DNA of 64,000 nucleotides, taken from assembly GCF_042100115.1 (NCBI RefSeq), contig NC_091274.1, positions 1,240,001 to 1,304,000 on the forward strand, given 5' to 3'. This document shows positions 22,701 to 34,388 of the stretch, piece by piece; the first letter of the stretch is position 1, and the number at the start of each line of letters is the position of its first letter. A model generated the notes under the pieces. It saw nothing but the letters and a program-made list of their open reading frames with translations, had not been told where the DNA came from and did not search any database. The translations under genes and the position numbers were made by a program. Source of the stretch: Alternaria dauci. Its lineage: Eukaryota; Ascomycota; Dothideomycetes; Pleosporales; Pleosporaceae.

Positions 22701-23625
22701 AGGTAGTAAAGAGGGTAGGACGCACTGTAGCATTCTGGACTTTGATCCTCTAGAGCTTGCCAGACAGTTCACCATCATCGAGTCTAGGCTCTTCTGTGCC
22801 ATTCAGCCCGAAGAGCTCCTTGCCTTGGAATGGACGAAGAAGAAGGATTCAAAGGCTTGTAACGTCAAAGCGATGTCGACTCTCTCGACCGACCTGGCAA
22901 ACTTGGTTGCCGACACCATTTTGCAGCTCGAGGATGCAAAGAAACGCGCAGTCGTCATCAAACAATGGGTCAAGGTTGCGGCGAAGTGCTTGGAGCTCCA
23001 CAACTATGACTCGCTAATGGCCATCATCTGCTCGCTCAACTCTTCCATGGTCATGCGTCTCAAGCGTACCTGGGAACTTGTATCCGCAAAGACGAAGGCT
23101 CGCTTAGACGAACTCAAGGCGATTACCGACGTGGGTCGCAACTATGCTGTGCTCCGACAGCGTCTGCAGAACCACATTGCGCCATGCATTCCGTTTGTTG
23201 GCATCTATCTTACCGATCTCACGTTTATCGATGTCGGGAATGGCACTACGCGACAGCTTCCTGGTGACTCTGGTTCTGACAGCGTCTCTGTCATTAACTT
23301 CGACAAACACATGAAGACAGCCAAGATCATTGGCCAGCTTCAATCATTCCAGGTTCCTTACCGGCTAGCTGCCATCCCAGAGATGCAGGAATGGATGGAG
23401 AGCCAGATCCAACGAATGCACGCAAGCGATCAGGCTAACGTCCAGAGCTACTACCGTCGATCGCTGCTTCTTGAACCACGAGAGGCACAGCACTCTGTAA
23501 GAGGCTCCCCGTCTATTGACAACAGTGCGCAAAGCACCTTTTCGGCAGAAAGCCGAACGAATTCGAAAGACAAGTTCGAGTTTCTCAACTTCAACTTCTC
23601 CACCGCGAACCTAAAGGGTTCATAG
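19800..23625 (+). CDS. CDC25: Ras guanine nucleotide exchange factor, CDC25 type
   Basis: Two exons, 19800-20426 and 20491-23625, giving about 1253 residues. The first exon has a basic Ser/Arg-rich start, a short Gln run (residues 80-90) and an SH3 domain (about 95-165; LRAFYHYSP, GDVILVH, ARGWLPTNYC). A long middle region is Ser/Pro-rich. The RasGEF N-terminal (LTE) module lies at about 765-890 (ETTYVHELIYNKEGQISGGS, NAFYLTFRLFTTP). The catalytic CDC25 homology domain spans about 955-1190, with LDFDPLELARQFTIIESRLF, NYDSLMAIICSLNSSMVMRL and PCIPFVGIYLTDLTFID. Such proteins load Ras with GTP at the plasma membrane and drive cAMP and MAPK signalling in growth and morphogenesis. The 64-nt intron joins RLFL to ERTECL; a shorter splice ending near 20450 would also keep the frame. 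Confidence 0.92.
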
Positions 23626-24499
23626 ACATATACACTGCGCTTCATTGCGCCTTTCTTCATCAAACGCCTCTGGATGGCGCCTTGCCCGACATATCCTAAT
23701 GTTTGCGTTTCCACTGCATCTTTTTTTGTCCTTTATGTCACGGACACTTACGATACCAATGCCGGAGTCTCTTTTGTTTGTTCTATACCACTTCAGCGAT
23801 TTCCTTTTCTGGGAGGCACATTCATATTTTGCAACGGCAGCTTACAGATATCTGCACAACATTTGATACTTTTTGCATAGCCATTGGGGCTTGTGAAAGC
23901 CTGCATCAGTCGGGCCTTTGGCGTTGGGAAGAGGAAAGAAGCCGCTGTCACGGCAAACGGTGTGTTGCTGTGATTGAGCGCCAAAAAGCGTTTCAAGAAT
24001 GAGCATTGGAAGACAAAAGGTGTTCTTTTGTACTTGTAGAACCATTTGTAGAGGTGGTCCATCGGACTGGCAGCTCTCCTCTGAATGAGAAAAAATCCTC
24101 AAACAAATCTGGTGCATCCGTAGCGACAAATGCAAGTTGCGAGTGATGCTGGTGTTTATTACATGGAAGAGTCTTACTAACGAGCCTGTTCTGAGTAAGG
24201 TGTAAATGAACACCCTATAGAGGACCAAGGTATGCTGTATCTTGTGAATCTATTGACATACCTCGAATACGTTTGTTCATCTTCCATGATATCATTTAGG
24301 GACACATGGGTTCCATCTAGGATCGTAACGAAGGGCTGTGCTCTTTCCTTCCGGTGAGGTTTCCATGTGGGGTTAAAGCTAGCGATCGCAACCGGTGGTC
24401 CTACTACCCCTCCATCTCCCAGCCACTGTCGCGTCGCACAATCACCCTCGCATCTACAAAACTTCCTCGCTCGCCCGTACACGCGCTCGCACACTTACG
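23626..24499. other. Intergenic, CDC25 3' region and rhodanese promoter
   Basis: 874 bp with overlapping short frames on both strands (23645-24228) but no recognisable motif. Just before the next gene, 24395-24480 is C/T-rich as in a leader. Confidence 0.5.
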
Positions 24500-24937
24500 A
24501 TGTCAACACAAGAACTTCTAGTCGATGTGCGCTCCCCCAGCGAGTTCTCCACCGGCTACCTCACCTCTGACATCGCACCTACCGTAAATATCGAGTACCA
24601 AATCATCGATCAACTACCCGAAATATACGCTGCGAAAGGCATAATCGTGGGGAAAGACGATGCCATCACGTTGTACTGCCGCAGTGGTAGACGCTCAAAC
24701 ATTGCATTGGGGAGATTGAAAGAGCTAGGGTTCAAGAGGGCGAGGGATATCGGGGGGTTTGAAGAAGCGAGGAAAGTTTTGGATCGTGAGCAGGTGCAAA
24801 GACAATTGGACTCTGAACTGGAGAATAGCATAGGACAGACGGCTAAAGAGGCAGGAAAAGAAGAGGAACCCAAGAAACATGCTAGGGTTAAGAGCTTCGG
24901 CGCATTGGTGGATGGGCTGAAAGCACTCGAGAACTAA
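24500..24937 (+). CDS. Single-domain rhodanese-like protein
   Basis: Single exon, 145 residues, from the ATG at 24500. The frame is open further upstream but has no in-frame ATG (it opens at GTG 24395), so this start is chosen. One rhodanese domain (about residues 1-95): LLVDVRSPSEFSTGYL is the CH2A-type start and the catalytic loop is CRSGRRS with its Cys at about residue 57, followed by RARDIGGFEEAR. Rhodaneses of this kind transfer sulfane sulfur through a cysteine persulfide, or act as sulfur carriers; the substrate cannot be told. The C-terminal 45 residues are charged and likely helical (EAGKEEEPKKHARV). Convergent with the dioxygenase gene. Confidence 0.85.
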   Translation: MSTQELLVDVRSPSEFSTGYLTSDIAPTVNIEYQIIDQLPEIYAAKGIIVGKDDAITLYCRSGRRSNIALGRLKELGFKRARDIGGFEEARKVLDREQVQRQLDSELENSIGQTAKEAGKEEEPKKHARVKSFGALVDGLKALEN

Positions 24938-25298
24938 GAAGCGCAGGACAAGATGGAGAGCTGGTCATGTATGGAAACATACTAAGTATACGATCACGTC
25001 AATATTCACGACTGGGCGTCTAAACGGCCATTGCACGATGCGACAATACGGAAACGAGCGGGACGGCGACGCGAATGTCGGAGTATGAATGTATGAAGCC
25101 AATTGATTCAAGATGGTATACAGGTAAATAAATTCTCTCTCAAATGAGCGTAAAAGTTGGCTCCCTTCCCCCTTTCTCCATCTTCAAAGACTCTGCGTTC
25201 GTCCGTAATGCTCCAGCTAACCACTCATGTAGTTCTACATTAATGGTGTCACCACACGTCTCCTGCACACCTACATGTTCTTTTGGCAAGACACTCTC
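24938..25298. other. Convergent 3' region, no gene seen
   Basis: 361 bp between two 3' ends. An AAATAAATTC stretch near 25125-25135 could serve as a polyadenylation-type signal; nothing else is seen. Confidence 0.4.
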
Positions 25299-26758
25299 TT
25301 AGTACTGTCCTCGAGCATGGGTGCGGTATCGGTTCCGCTGTCCCTCCTCGTTGGCATGGTCTTGCTGAGTCTTACCACGTCCATGTCCACCCTGAGGAGC
25401 GCCAGAAGGCGTAATAACCCCAGAGATGACAGGGATGGTCTCATAAGCAAGTGAGGATGCGGTTGATGAACTCACAGCGGTACTCAGAGACGGGACAACT
25501 GCGGTACTCACCTCCAACTCTACAGCATCTCCTGAAGGTGTGGCTCCCGTAGGCATAGTACCATTTGGAGCACCGCCGGGGCCGCCACCCATATCACCAG
25601 AATTCTCGTTCTCAACACCTCCCTCTTCAGTCCAGTATGCCGCGGGGGTGATATTGTAAGAGTTGGTTGAGTCCATGCCGAACGCCAACCAGCCAAACAG
25701 ACCCTCGGAGATGTCATCGCCCAGCAGGACGTACTCCACGAATGGATCAACATCCTCGGCTTCTTCAGCGAGGATAGAGTCATCCGAGTTTAAAGTGACT
25801 TCCTGTTCGTTGCTGGCATAGGGTTCTACCGTATCGGCAAGTGTGACAAGGTTTTGATCGAAGAACATCTGTCCCACGTGTGTGATGTGACCGCCTGAGA
25901 GGGTCGAGTTGGCGTTTACGGTTGCGTTGATTCTGGACATGACGTGGATATGCGTCTGTAAAACAGTCGTTAGTCGAGAAGGGGATAACACAGAAGAGCG
26001 GGAACTTACAGCACGGCCAGTGTAATGTCCCGGAAAGATGGTCTGAAATACAACAACACCATTTTCATCGCTCTGTTGGATACCACGCAACGCTGTGTTC
26101 TGCAAGTTCGCCTCATCGTCCTCACCAACCCCGTTGCCTTGAGCTACAACACCAGAGTAAACACCAGTGGCGTTGCAGTGCCACATCTCGAGGTAAGCCT
26201 GAGGAACAGGTTCACATGTGTTCACATCGATGATCTGGATGTCCAAGGTGAAAGGGATGCCCTGTTGACCTTCGGTAACGTCTTCTCGCACAAGCTCGCC
26301 TTCAACCCAGTAAGGACCTTGTGTGACTTCAGGTGTAAGGATGCAGGAGTTGTTTCCTCCAAAGAGAGTGGCGGGGTCGGTGTCGACAGTGACGCCAGTC
26401 ATGTTCGACTTGTGATCGGTGGCGAGCACAGTATCAAGGTCACGGATGCGCAGGTATGGCTTCTCTGTTCAATACATCAACTTTCAGTCCACGGCCTCTT
26501 CTTGGGAACAAACTTACCTTGGGCGATGGTCCGCTTAGCTCGAAGCTTGTCTACCATGGCGCTACGACGAGCGTGCATAGTGATATCGTTACCACGCGTC
26601 TTGAGCGCATCGTCGCAGTGCGCAAGGGATCGCTTATTGTTTGCCAAGTAGGCCCTTCGCTCAGCAGCGTCTCGCGCATGTTGTGCAGGAGTTTCGCCTG
26701 GGTGTGCGAAGGAGCTCTGAGCCAAGAGAGCGACACTGAAAAGAGTGGTGAGCTTCAT
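25299..26758 (-). CDS. Secreted intradiol ring-cleavage dioxygenase-like protein
   Basis: Three exons, 26518-26758, 26010-26464 and 25299-25955, giving about 450 residues. The N-terminus MKLTTLFSVALLAQSSFAHP is a clear signal peptide. A basic pro-like stretch (about residues 20-80) precedes the catalytic domain (about 110-320), which shows CILTPEVTQGPYWV, PVPQAYLEMWHCNATGVYSG, and FPGHYTGRA spliced to THIHV. The Tyr in GPYW, the Tyr in GHY and the two His in HIH fit the Tyr2-His2 non-haem Fe(III) ligands of intradiol (catechol/protocatechuate) dioxygenases. The tail (about 330-450) is rich in Gly, Ser, Thr and Pro. Extracellular members of this family are thought to open catechol-type rings from lignin or plant phenolics. 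Substrate unknown. The first intron acceptor is chosen to give TIAQEKPYLRIRDL; the alternative CAG-less site would hit a stop. Confidence 0.88.
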
Positions 26759-27965
26759 GGCGCGCAGTCTCTGAGTGAGTTGGTTAACTGATGTAGACAA
26801 GGAAAGCGATGGTAATGGAGACCCAGATTGCTAACCGACCACAGGATTTATATGTGCGGCTCCTTGACGCATACCCATGGTCTGCGTGATTCTCTTCGAC
26901 CTGTGCGAGTCGTCACAAGCATACGCAAGACATGCTACTCTTTCTCATCTCCAACCGGGCTTAGCGGCATGGTGGTCTGGAAGTATGTGCGCTTGGACCC
27001 ACCATTGGATCACTTCCTATCATTCTTGTCTGGTGTTGCATATGCCCATTGCTATCATATCAAGTGCGTGTGCACATACTCAAGCAAGTTCGTTGCAATC
27101 AGAACTCACGATTGCCGATTCCATTGTTCAGAACATTATCACAATACAACCGATCCCAAGGCTCCACAATTGGCATATACACGCTGAGCCTCAACGTCAA
27201 TTTCAAGCAATAGAAAACCCCAATCAGTTCAACCCACTAGCCTCGCTTCTCCCCATGCCCAATCTTTCAGCCTTGTTGTCCAGGGCTGGTCAGCCATGTA
27301 GGGCTCCAATCACACACCACGCATCTCAAAGCAAGTGGGAACCAGTAGATCCAAGGGACCAGACCTCGTCATCTGCATTCTGGTTTCCATCGTCTCTGTA
27401 CACAGTCAACATGTCTTACGTATGTGCGGGTCAAGCATCCGTGCATTCCGCCGAGGAAGACGCGTAGATATGTCTTGGCAAACACCTTCAAAACTTAATT
27501 ATACTACTTTTGAGGGCAAACCCACTCCGGGAGAGCCAATGAGGTGCTTCGCGGTTATGTAGGTGATACTTGTTGTTCAGGGTAAACCCCAGGCATGAGG
27601 CTTGGCGGGCAGTGCTTACGTAGGCATGCCAGGAGGCTTACGCGCTGGAAAGACGCGCGTAGTGAGGGCTAAGCATTTTGGGTTGGTGCTTGACCTGATG
27701 TTTTGGTGTGGAGATAGTGCAAGATGGGAAGGAGCAGTGGAATCACCTTTCAAGATTGCAGAGAGTTAACAGTGTAATCTCTAAGGACGAGTTGCTACAT
27801 TGTTAGACCTGTGATATTCATCTTCTTATGTTTTATTATGCAGTGATCATGATCCTGCGCTGTTGGAATCTTGGTGAAGGTCGAGAGTGTTTTTCCGTCC
27901 GACCTTCCAGTATCCGCTCTCTGTACACTGAACAATGACGCGACCGCCATGTAAACCACGCTTCA
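26759..27965. other. Intergenic, promoter of dioxygenase gene
   Basis: 1.2 kb between the dioxygenase start and the ammonium transporter stop, both minus strand. The plus-strand frame 26877-27467 (196 aa) is Ser/His-rich without motifs and is treated as chance. No other element recognised. Confidence 0.5.
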
Positions 27966-29481
27966 TTAGTCGAGATGCAGCTCGCCTTCGTGGTCGGCAT
28001 AGGGGTAGTACTTCTGCGTCTCAGTCCACAGCGTCTCTTCGTCCATTTGGCTTGCATCTAAGCCTGCAACTATGTCCCTGATGATCTGTTAGCCTCACGC
28101 TTCCAATCGCCGAACGTGACTCACTTGTCTTCAGCTAAAACCTCAAAGCCTGGTACACAGTCGATGAGCGCATAGATGACGTAGCTTCCGATGAACGACC
28201 ACGAGAATCCGACGAGGGCTTCCACAACCTGAATACCAAGCTGCCGTACGTTGCCATCGAAGAACACCCCGCCAGCAATTTCCGTGACTCCGTCGTAACC
28301 AGCAACTTCTTTCCGCGCAAAACAGCCGGTGGAGATTGTTGCTAGGACACCACCGAGGCAGTGTGTTGCGAAGGTGTCGCCGTGGTCAACCCATCTCCAG
28401 CGCCGAGCGAAATCACTAAATTTGATGCGAAGCGCTTGACGACAGAACAGTGCGCCAAGTACACCAAAGAAGAAGGCTGTTGGAAGGTCGATGAAGCCAG
28501 CGGACGGTGTAATCATGATGAGTCCAGAGATGGCACCCATAAAGCACGAGTCTAAACTCCAGCGTCCCACTTCCACGTAGGTGTAGATCATCCACGTGAG
28601 CGCTCCACTCGCAGCGCAGAGGTTTGTAACGCACAAAGCCATCACGGACTTGAAGTTGAATGCTAGAGTCGTTCCAGCATCAAAAGCAAGCCACGAGCCC
28701 CAAATACTGATTAGAGCAAGAAGTTGGCAGAGCGAGTTGACAGGACGATGAATAACCAAATGGGATGGCGTTCGGGTCAACGACTTGCGTGAGCGGAACA
28801 ACGGGCATGAGAGGTACACGGACAGGGCCGTCGCCGTCGCTCCAGAATTGATGTGCACAGGCGTACCGCCCGCAAAATCCACAACGCCTAGATCCATTAG
28901 GAAGCCACCACCCCATACCATGTGAGCCAAGGGGTTATAGATGAAGGTAGACCAGAGCTATGGCTGGTCAGTTGATCTCGTTGGCATATCGCAATCTAAT
29001 TGTATAAACTCACGAATATGAACGGTATCAATGGCAGTATTCTCCCCCTCTCACATGCACCACCAGTTGCAATAGCACAGACGGTGGCTTGGAAGACCAA
29101 TTGGAAGAAGCTAAACAACACTGCAGGAATTGTTCCAACGGGTTCTGCGAGGACGTTGTTGTGAAATGCGTATTTGAAGTCTCCAAAGATTGCTCCTCCT
29201 TCGCCGTATGTCAAGGTGTATCCAATGAGAAACCATTGGATTGAGCAGACGATTACCGATAGGATGGCTGGCATGATGGCTGCCAGAGAGTTGGACCGTG
29301 TCGTGTAACCTGAATAGGCTATACCTACAGCTGGAATGATACCCCAGCCTAAGAAAATCAGCCAGTGTAGTGAACAATGCTCGAAGATATATGTACAAAA
29401 TACCGAACAGACGAGCACAAAGAGCGTATCAGTTCGATCGCAAGCCTCCCAGGCCTGCAGCAACTCTGTAGGTAACCCCAT
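27966..29481 (-). CDS. Ammonium transporter, divergent Amt/Mep subfamily
   Basis: Four exons: 29397-29481, 29014-29348, 28125-28957 and 27966-28077, giving about 454 residues. Eleven or so hydrophobic helices. Family marks: DTLFVLVCSVF near the N-terminus, GIAYSGYTTR, the outer-gate segment CSIQWFLIGYTLTYG, ERGRILPLIPFIF, VVDFAGGTPVHINSG with the first pore His, and DTFATHCLGG with the second pore His. Amt/Mep proteins carry ammonium across the plasma membrane. It differs from standard Mep proteins: RPVN replaces RPHN before helix 6, ATVCAI replaces AITPAL, HC replaces HG after the second His, and helix 6 reads WGSWLAFDAG. The first intron is 48 nt, stop-free and in frame; splicing gives the correct spacing from DT to YSG. 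The last exon adds a hydrophilic tail ending GELHLD. Three GATA sites lie upstream. Confidence 0.87.
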
Positions 29482-30087
29482 GGTCAACACCTGCTATGCA
29501 CAGCCGGCTTCTAAAGATGAGCGGATGGCTCTGCAACGATGCGTATGAAGACAGGGTTGAGAATAACGAGCCCGGTAAGGTGAAAGACATTGGCATGGAT
29601 TTAAGCAGCCCACAGGAACAAGCAAGCCACCTCGGCTGAACGCATCCCGCTCCCGGTGTCCGCATTCCATCCCAAAGCGCCCAGCATTGAGGCGCTTGAT
29701 AGGCATCATAGAAACATGTCATTGGCTTAACTGCAGGTTGGTGTCGATCGCTGCGCGACGATAAAGATAAGGAAGCATGTCGAAGGCCAACGACAGGAAG
29801 GCCGGGTGAGCGATGCATTAGCCGATGGTCAGCCTAGCATCGATGCGTGGTGCTTGTGACTTTGTACTATGCTTTTGCAACGCGCCATGTCCGGATGTGG
29901 GTTTCCAACAACTCGATGGAGGACAGAAGAAAGCCGATGAAGCCTCGTCACGAAAGTCTCAACAGCGGATCCATCTCCACATCCGGTCGCACTAGCGTCA
30001 TTTTGAGCCTGCGCGAACCTTCCGAGGTTGGAAGGCACAACTCCAAATTACGAATTGTGAACGTTGTCTCTGACCAACCTGCTCAAA
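29482..30087. other. Divergent promoter ammonium transporter / EFM6
   Basis: 606 bp between divergent starts, containing three HGATAR sites (29697-29702, 29759-29764, 29765-29770). Short frames on both strands show no motif. Confidence 0.6.
29697..29770. promoter_or_regulatory. Cluster of three GATA (AreA/NIT2-type) sites
   Basis: TGATAG at 29697-29702, then CGATAA at 29759-29764 directly followed by AGATAA at 29765-29770, all HGATAR on the plus strand. They lie about 215-290 bp upstream of the ammonium transporter start on the minus strand. AreA/NIT2 GATA factors prefer closely paired sites and activate ammonium permease genes under nitrogen limitation; action here is inference. Confidence 0.5.
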
Positions 30088-30822
30088 ATGTCCGAGGGCG
30101 AAGAAAACCATGTCTTTGACATCGGCCAGGATTTTGTTCCTCCAGCGCCCATCAAACCCGCTGGCGATTCCGACATAGATTTCGACGGTCTGCTATCACC
30201 CCCACTCAGGCTTCATGAAGACCTGAAGAACGGTTGCGGCGGGCAGCTATGGCCGGCCGGTATGGTCCTGAGCAAATACATGCTTCGGAAGCATCGACAT
30301 GATGTCGCGGGCAAAGAGATCGTCGAACTCGGCGCCGGAGGAGGGCTTGTCGGGCTGGCGGTTGCGATAGGTTGCAAGGTCGACACGACGCTGCATATCA
30401 CAGATCAGGAACCAATGTTTGAACTCATGAAGCGTAACATTGCGTTGAATTCTCTACAGTCTCGTGTCAGCGCATCGATATACAACTGGGGTGAACCGAA
30501 GCCGGCACACCTGCCAGGACACCCGGACATCATCCTAGCAGCAGACTGCGTATATTTCGAACCTGCATTTCCATTACTGCAACAGACGCTAAGGGATCTT
30601 ATCGGCGAGAATACTGTGTGCTATTTCTGCTTCAAGCGGAGGAGACGAGCGGATCTGACATTCATGAAGACGGCGCGGAAGATGTTCGACGTGCAGGAGG
30701 TGGCCGATGATCCTGACAAGGAGGTGTATTCAAGGGAGAAACTGTTTCTGTAAGTGCAGACGAGCCGACCATGAGTAGCAGCTGATGTATACAGATATCG
30801 CATCACTAAGAAGACTACCTGA
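30088..30822 (+). CDS. EFM6: EFM6-like protein-lysine methyltransferase
   Basis: Two exons, 30088-30749 and 30795-30822, giving 229 residues. The frame is open upstream without an ATG, so the ATG at 30088 is used. A seven-beta-strand methyltransferase of the METTL21 group: GGQLWPAGMVLSKYML precedes motif I VELGAGGGLVGLAVA, the acidic DQEP binds the S-adenosylmethionine ribose, and ILAADCVYFEPAFPLL is the post-II motif. The ending YFCFKRRRRADLTFMK resembles yeast Efm6, which methylates a lysine of translation elongation factor eEF1A. The last exon encodes only LYRITKKTT across the junction. Target assignment is by family; the general enzyme class is secure. Divergent from the ammonium transporter. 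Confidence 0.82.
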
Positions 30823-31210
30823 TGAGAAGGGTCTAGAAGGTGGCATACTAGCATCTGAGTGGGTGATTGGATGCGAAAAGCCTTGATGTGTGCATTTATT
30901 GGCCATGGGTTAGATATATCAAAGCTTGGTAGGGCTCGATTTGAATTCTTCAGCGGCATTCTGCTTGAATCTCTACACCATCAACAGGCCATTGAGAGGA
31001 GGGTTGCCATTGCGTTCTGTCAAAAGTAGCCCATGCCGTCTGGGGTTATCGTAAAAGCACAGAGACAATCACCACGTAAGTCATCATTGAAGATCAGGCG
31101 TGAGAAAACCTTGCTGACAGGCATCAGGGGAAACCAGCACTCATGACGAATCTCATTGTGGACCGGCCGACGTGTCAGCCAAACTACACTAGTTCAACCG
31201 TCCACGCAGC
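30823..31210. other. Convergent 3' region, no gene seen
   Basis: 388 bp between the 3' ends of the EFM6-like and DnaJ genes. No motif-bearing frame. Confidence 0.5.
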
Positions 31211-32134
31211 CTACGCGCTCTCCTTGGTCTTACGTTGACTACCAGCCTCGTGCCGATTTTCAAAGAACTTGGCCGTAATCCCAATGAGCGCGATAACAGT
31301 AGAAACGGCTAGGAAGTTGACCACCATGTTGCCCTTTTCCCATTCCTCTTCCACCTTGATGCCATTCCTGCGCAACTTTCTCCGCCTTGCCCATATATGA
31401 TCGTTTACATTGTCCTGCGTTTCTTTGTGTCTTATGTCATCAAAATGGGGGACTTGGTTGCCTTGCTTCTGTTGGCCTGGACCAAACCCACCCCATTCGC
31501 CGTAGGACTCTTGGCCGGCATCCTTGCCTGCTTCGCCTCGTTCGTGTGGGCTCGAGTATGCGTGTTCGGCCCGCTTCGCACCATGGCGTCCATAGCCGCC
31601 AGCTTTGTAGAATGAGGGCGGCGGGCCCCGGAAGGTACTGCGCTTCTTGTTCAGCCCACTAGCTGGTCTTGAGCCATAGGCAGCGGAGCTGTAGCTCCCT
31701 TGCGGGTATTCGCTCCCGTTCTGTCCCCATCGTGACTGCCGTTGCGAATGCTCCAGCTGAGCATCGTACTGTGCACGTTTCTCTGGGACGGAGAGAACGT
31801 GGTAGGCTTCGCTTATAGCGACAAAGCGTGTCGAGGCTTCGGGATCGTTGCGGTTGTGGTCCGGATGGTTTTTCTTCGAGAGGGTGTAGAATTGGCGCTT
31901 GATCTCAGAGGCAGAAGCCGTCGAGGTCAGATGCAGAATCTCATAGTGGTTGACGAGCGCATCGGCATATCGTGGTGCGGTAGCATGGAAGTGTGAGACT
32001 TGTTCGCGCCGCGGAGGAGCAGGTATCGTGCGACGCAGGCACGCGCGACAGACGTATTGGGACGATAGGCCCGGCAGACGCGGGGCCGACAATGTAGCGA
32101 TTGATCGCACGAGACTAGATGGGCGGGGTGGCAT
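31211..32134 (-). CDS. Mitochondrial DnaJ-domain membrane protein
   Basis: Single exon, 307 residues. The N-terminus is Arg/Ser-rich with no acidic residue for about 40 residues (MPPRPSSLVRSIATLSAPRL), as in a mitochondrial presequence. A J domain follows at about 60-125, with NHYEILHLTSTASASEIKRQ, the invariant HPD in KKNHPDHNR, and FVAISEAYHVLS. The middle is a Gly/Ser/Tyr-rich low-complexity stretch. Near the C-terminus (about 273-292) is one hydrophobic helix, MVVNFLAVSTVIALIGITAK. No zinc-finger or client-binding domain, so this is a class III J protein that would recruit an Hsp70, probably in mitochondria. Divergent from MetAP2 with 229 bp between starts. Confidence 0.82.
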   Translation of the reverse strand: MPPRPSSLVRSIATLSAPRLPGLSSQYVCRACLRRTIPAPPRREQVSHFHATAPRYADALVNHYEILHLTSTASASEIKRQFYTLSKKNHPDHNRNDPEASTRFVAISEAYHVLSVPEKRAQYDAQLEHSQRQSRWGQNGSEYPQGSYSSAAYGSRPASGLNKKRSTFRGPPPSFYKAGGYGRHGAKRAEHAYSSPHERGEAGKDAGQESYGEWGGFGPGQQKQGNQVPHFDDIRHKETQDNVNDHIWARRRKLRRNGIKVEEEWEKGNMVVNFLAVSTVIALIGITAKFFENRHEAGSQRKTKESA

Positions 32135-32363
32135 TGCCCATTACCAGTATCCGGGGGTGGTGTGTAGGTGCCCATGCAGAAAGGGTGGGTTTGAATGAAT
32201 GCTGGGCAGGCATAGAGGACGTCATGGCTGAGGCTAGGACTGGCGTGGTTAGCTGTGGCTAATCGACCAAATGCGTGGGCGTGTGTTAGCGGGGCGGGTT
32301 GGAGAGGCTCGTAAATTTCGAGACTGTCCACGAGACACGGCCCGAACAGTCCAGACAGTCAAC

Positions 32364-33891
<1,528 letters not shown>

Positions 33892-34388
33892 GCTCGAGCT
33901 CTACGTCGCATATGACTTATTGGCATTGCTACATAGTGAAATGTAGCGAGCCGAGAGGAGGCTTCACGTTTAGCGTCAAGCACAGCATGCACTAGAAAGA
34001 ACAAAAAGTAGACAAAACAGCATAGCTCATTCGCGAAAGGTCCTTTGTTCAACTTTGCAGTTTGCATCTTGTTCAAGATTGTCGTCTTCGAGGCCCAGTA
34101 CATGTACGAAATGGGTAATCGTGCCGCCACATCAAGTCTCCACGACTTTGACGAAGGCTCTAGAAAAGACTATCACACAGGGTTAAAAACCGGTCGCCAT
34201 CACCGTGAAAATGTATATTAGAGTCTGAAAGTCCAAATATTGCATTGAGACAAGTCGTCGTACGTGTCAGAAAACCATACTACGCTCGCTCCTCAACACT
34301 AGATTGATATGATACCGCTTCGCGAGAATCAAAGAAATCTAAGGCCATTTCCCCCTTCTCTTGTCCACAAATATCAGTCTTGAGGTGC
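33892..34388. other. Convergent 3' region MetAP2 / porin
   Basis: 497 bp between two 3' ends, without a credible frame. Confidence 0.5.

Noticed and set aside
24395..24499. In-frame N-terminal extension of the rhodanese as a mitochondrial presequence
   Set aside because: The extension is Arg/Leu-rich and tempting, but it has no ATG; it opens at GTG.
26877..27467. 196-residue frame upstream of the dioxygenase
   Set aside because: No conserved block; lies in promoter-type DNA and overlaps other open frames.
28690..28800. Suspected intron or frameshift in the ammonium transporter loop between helices 5 and 6
   Set aside because: The uninterrupted frame gives correct spacing from RPVN to WGSW compared with RPHN to WFGW, so a longer loop in a divergent subfamily explains it.
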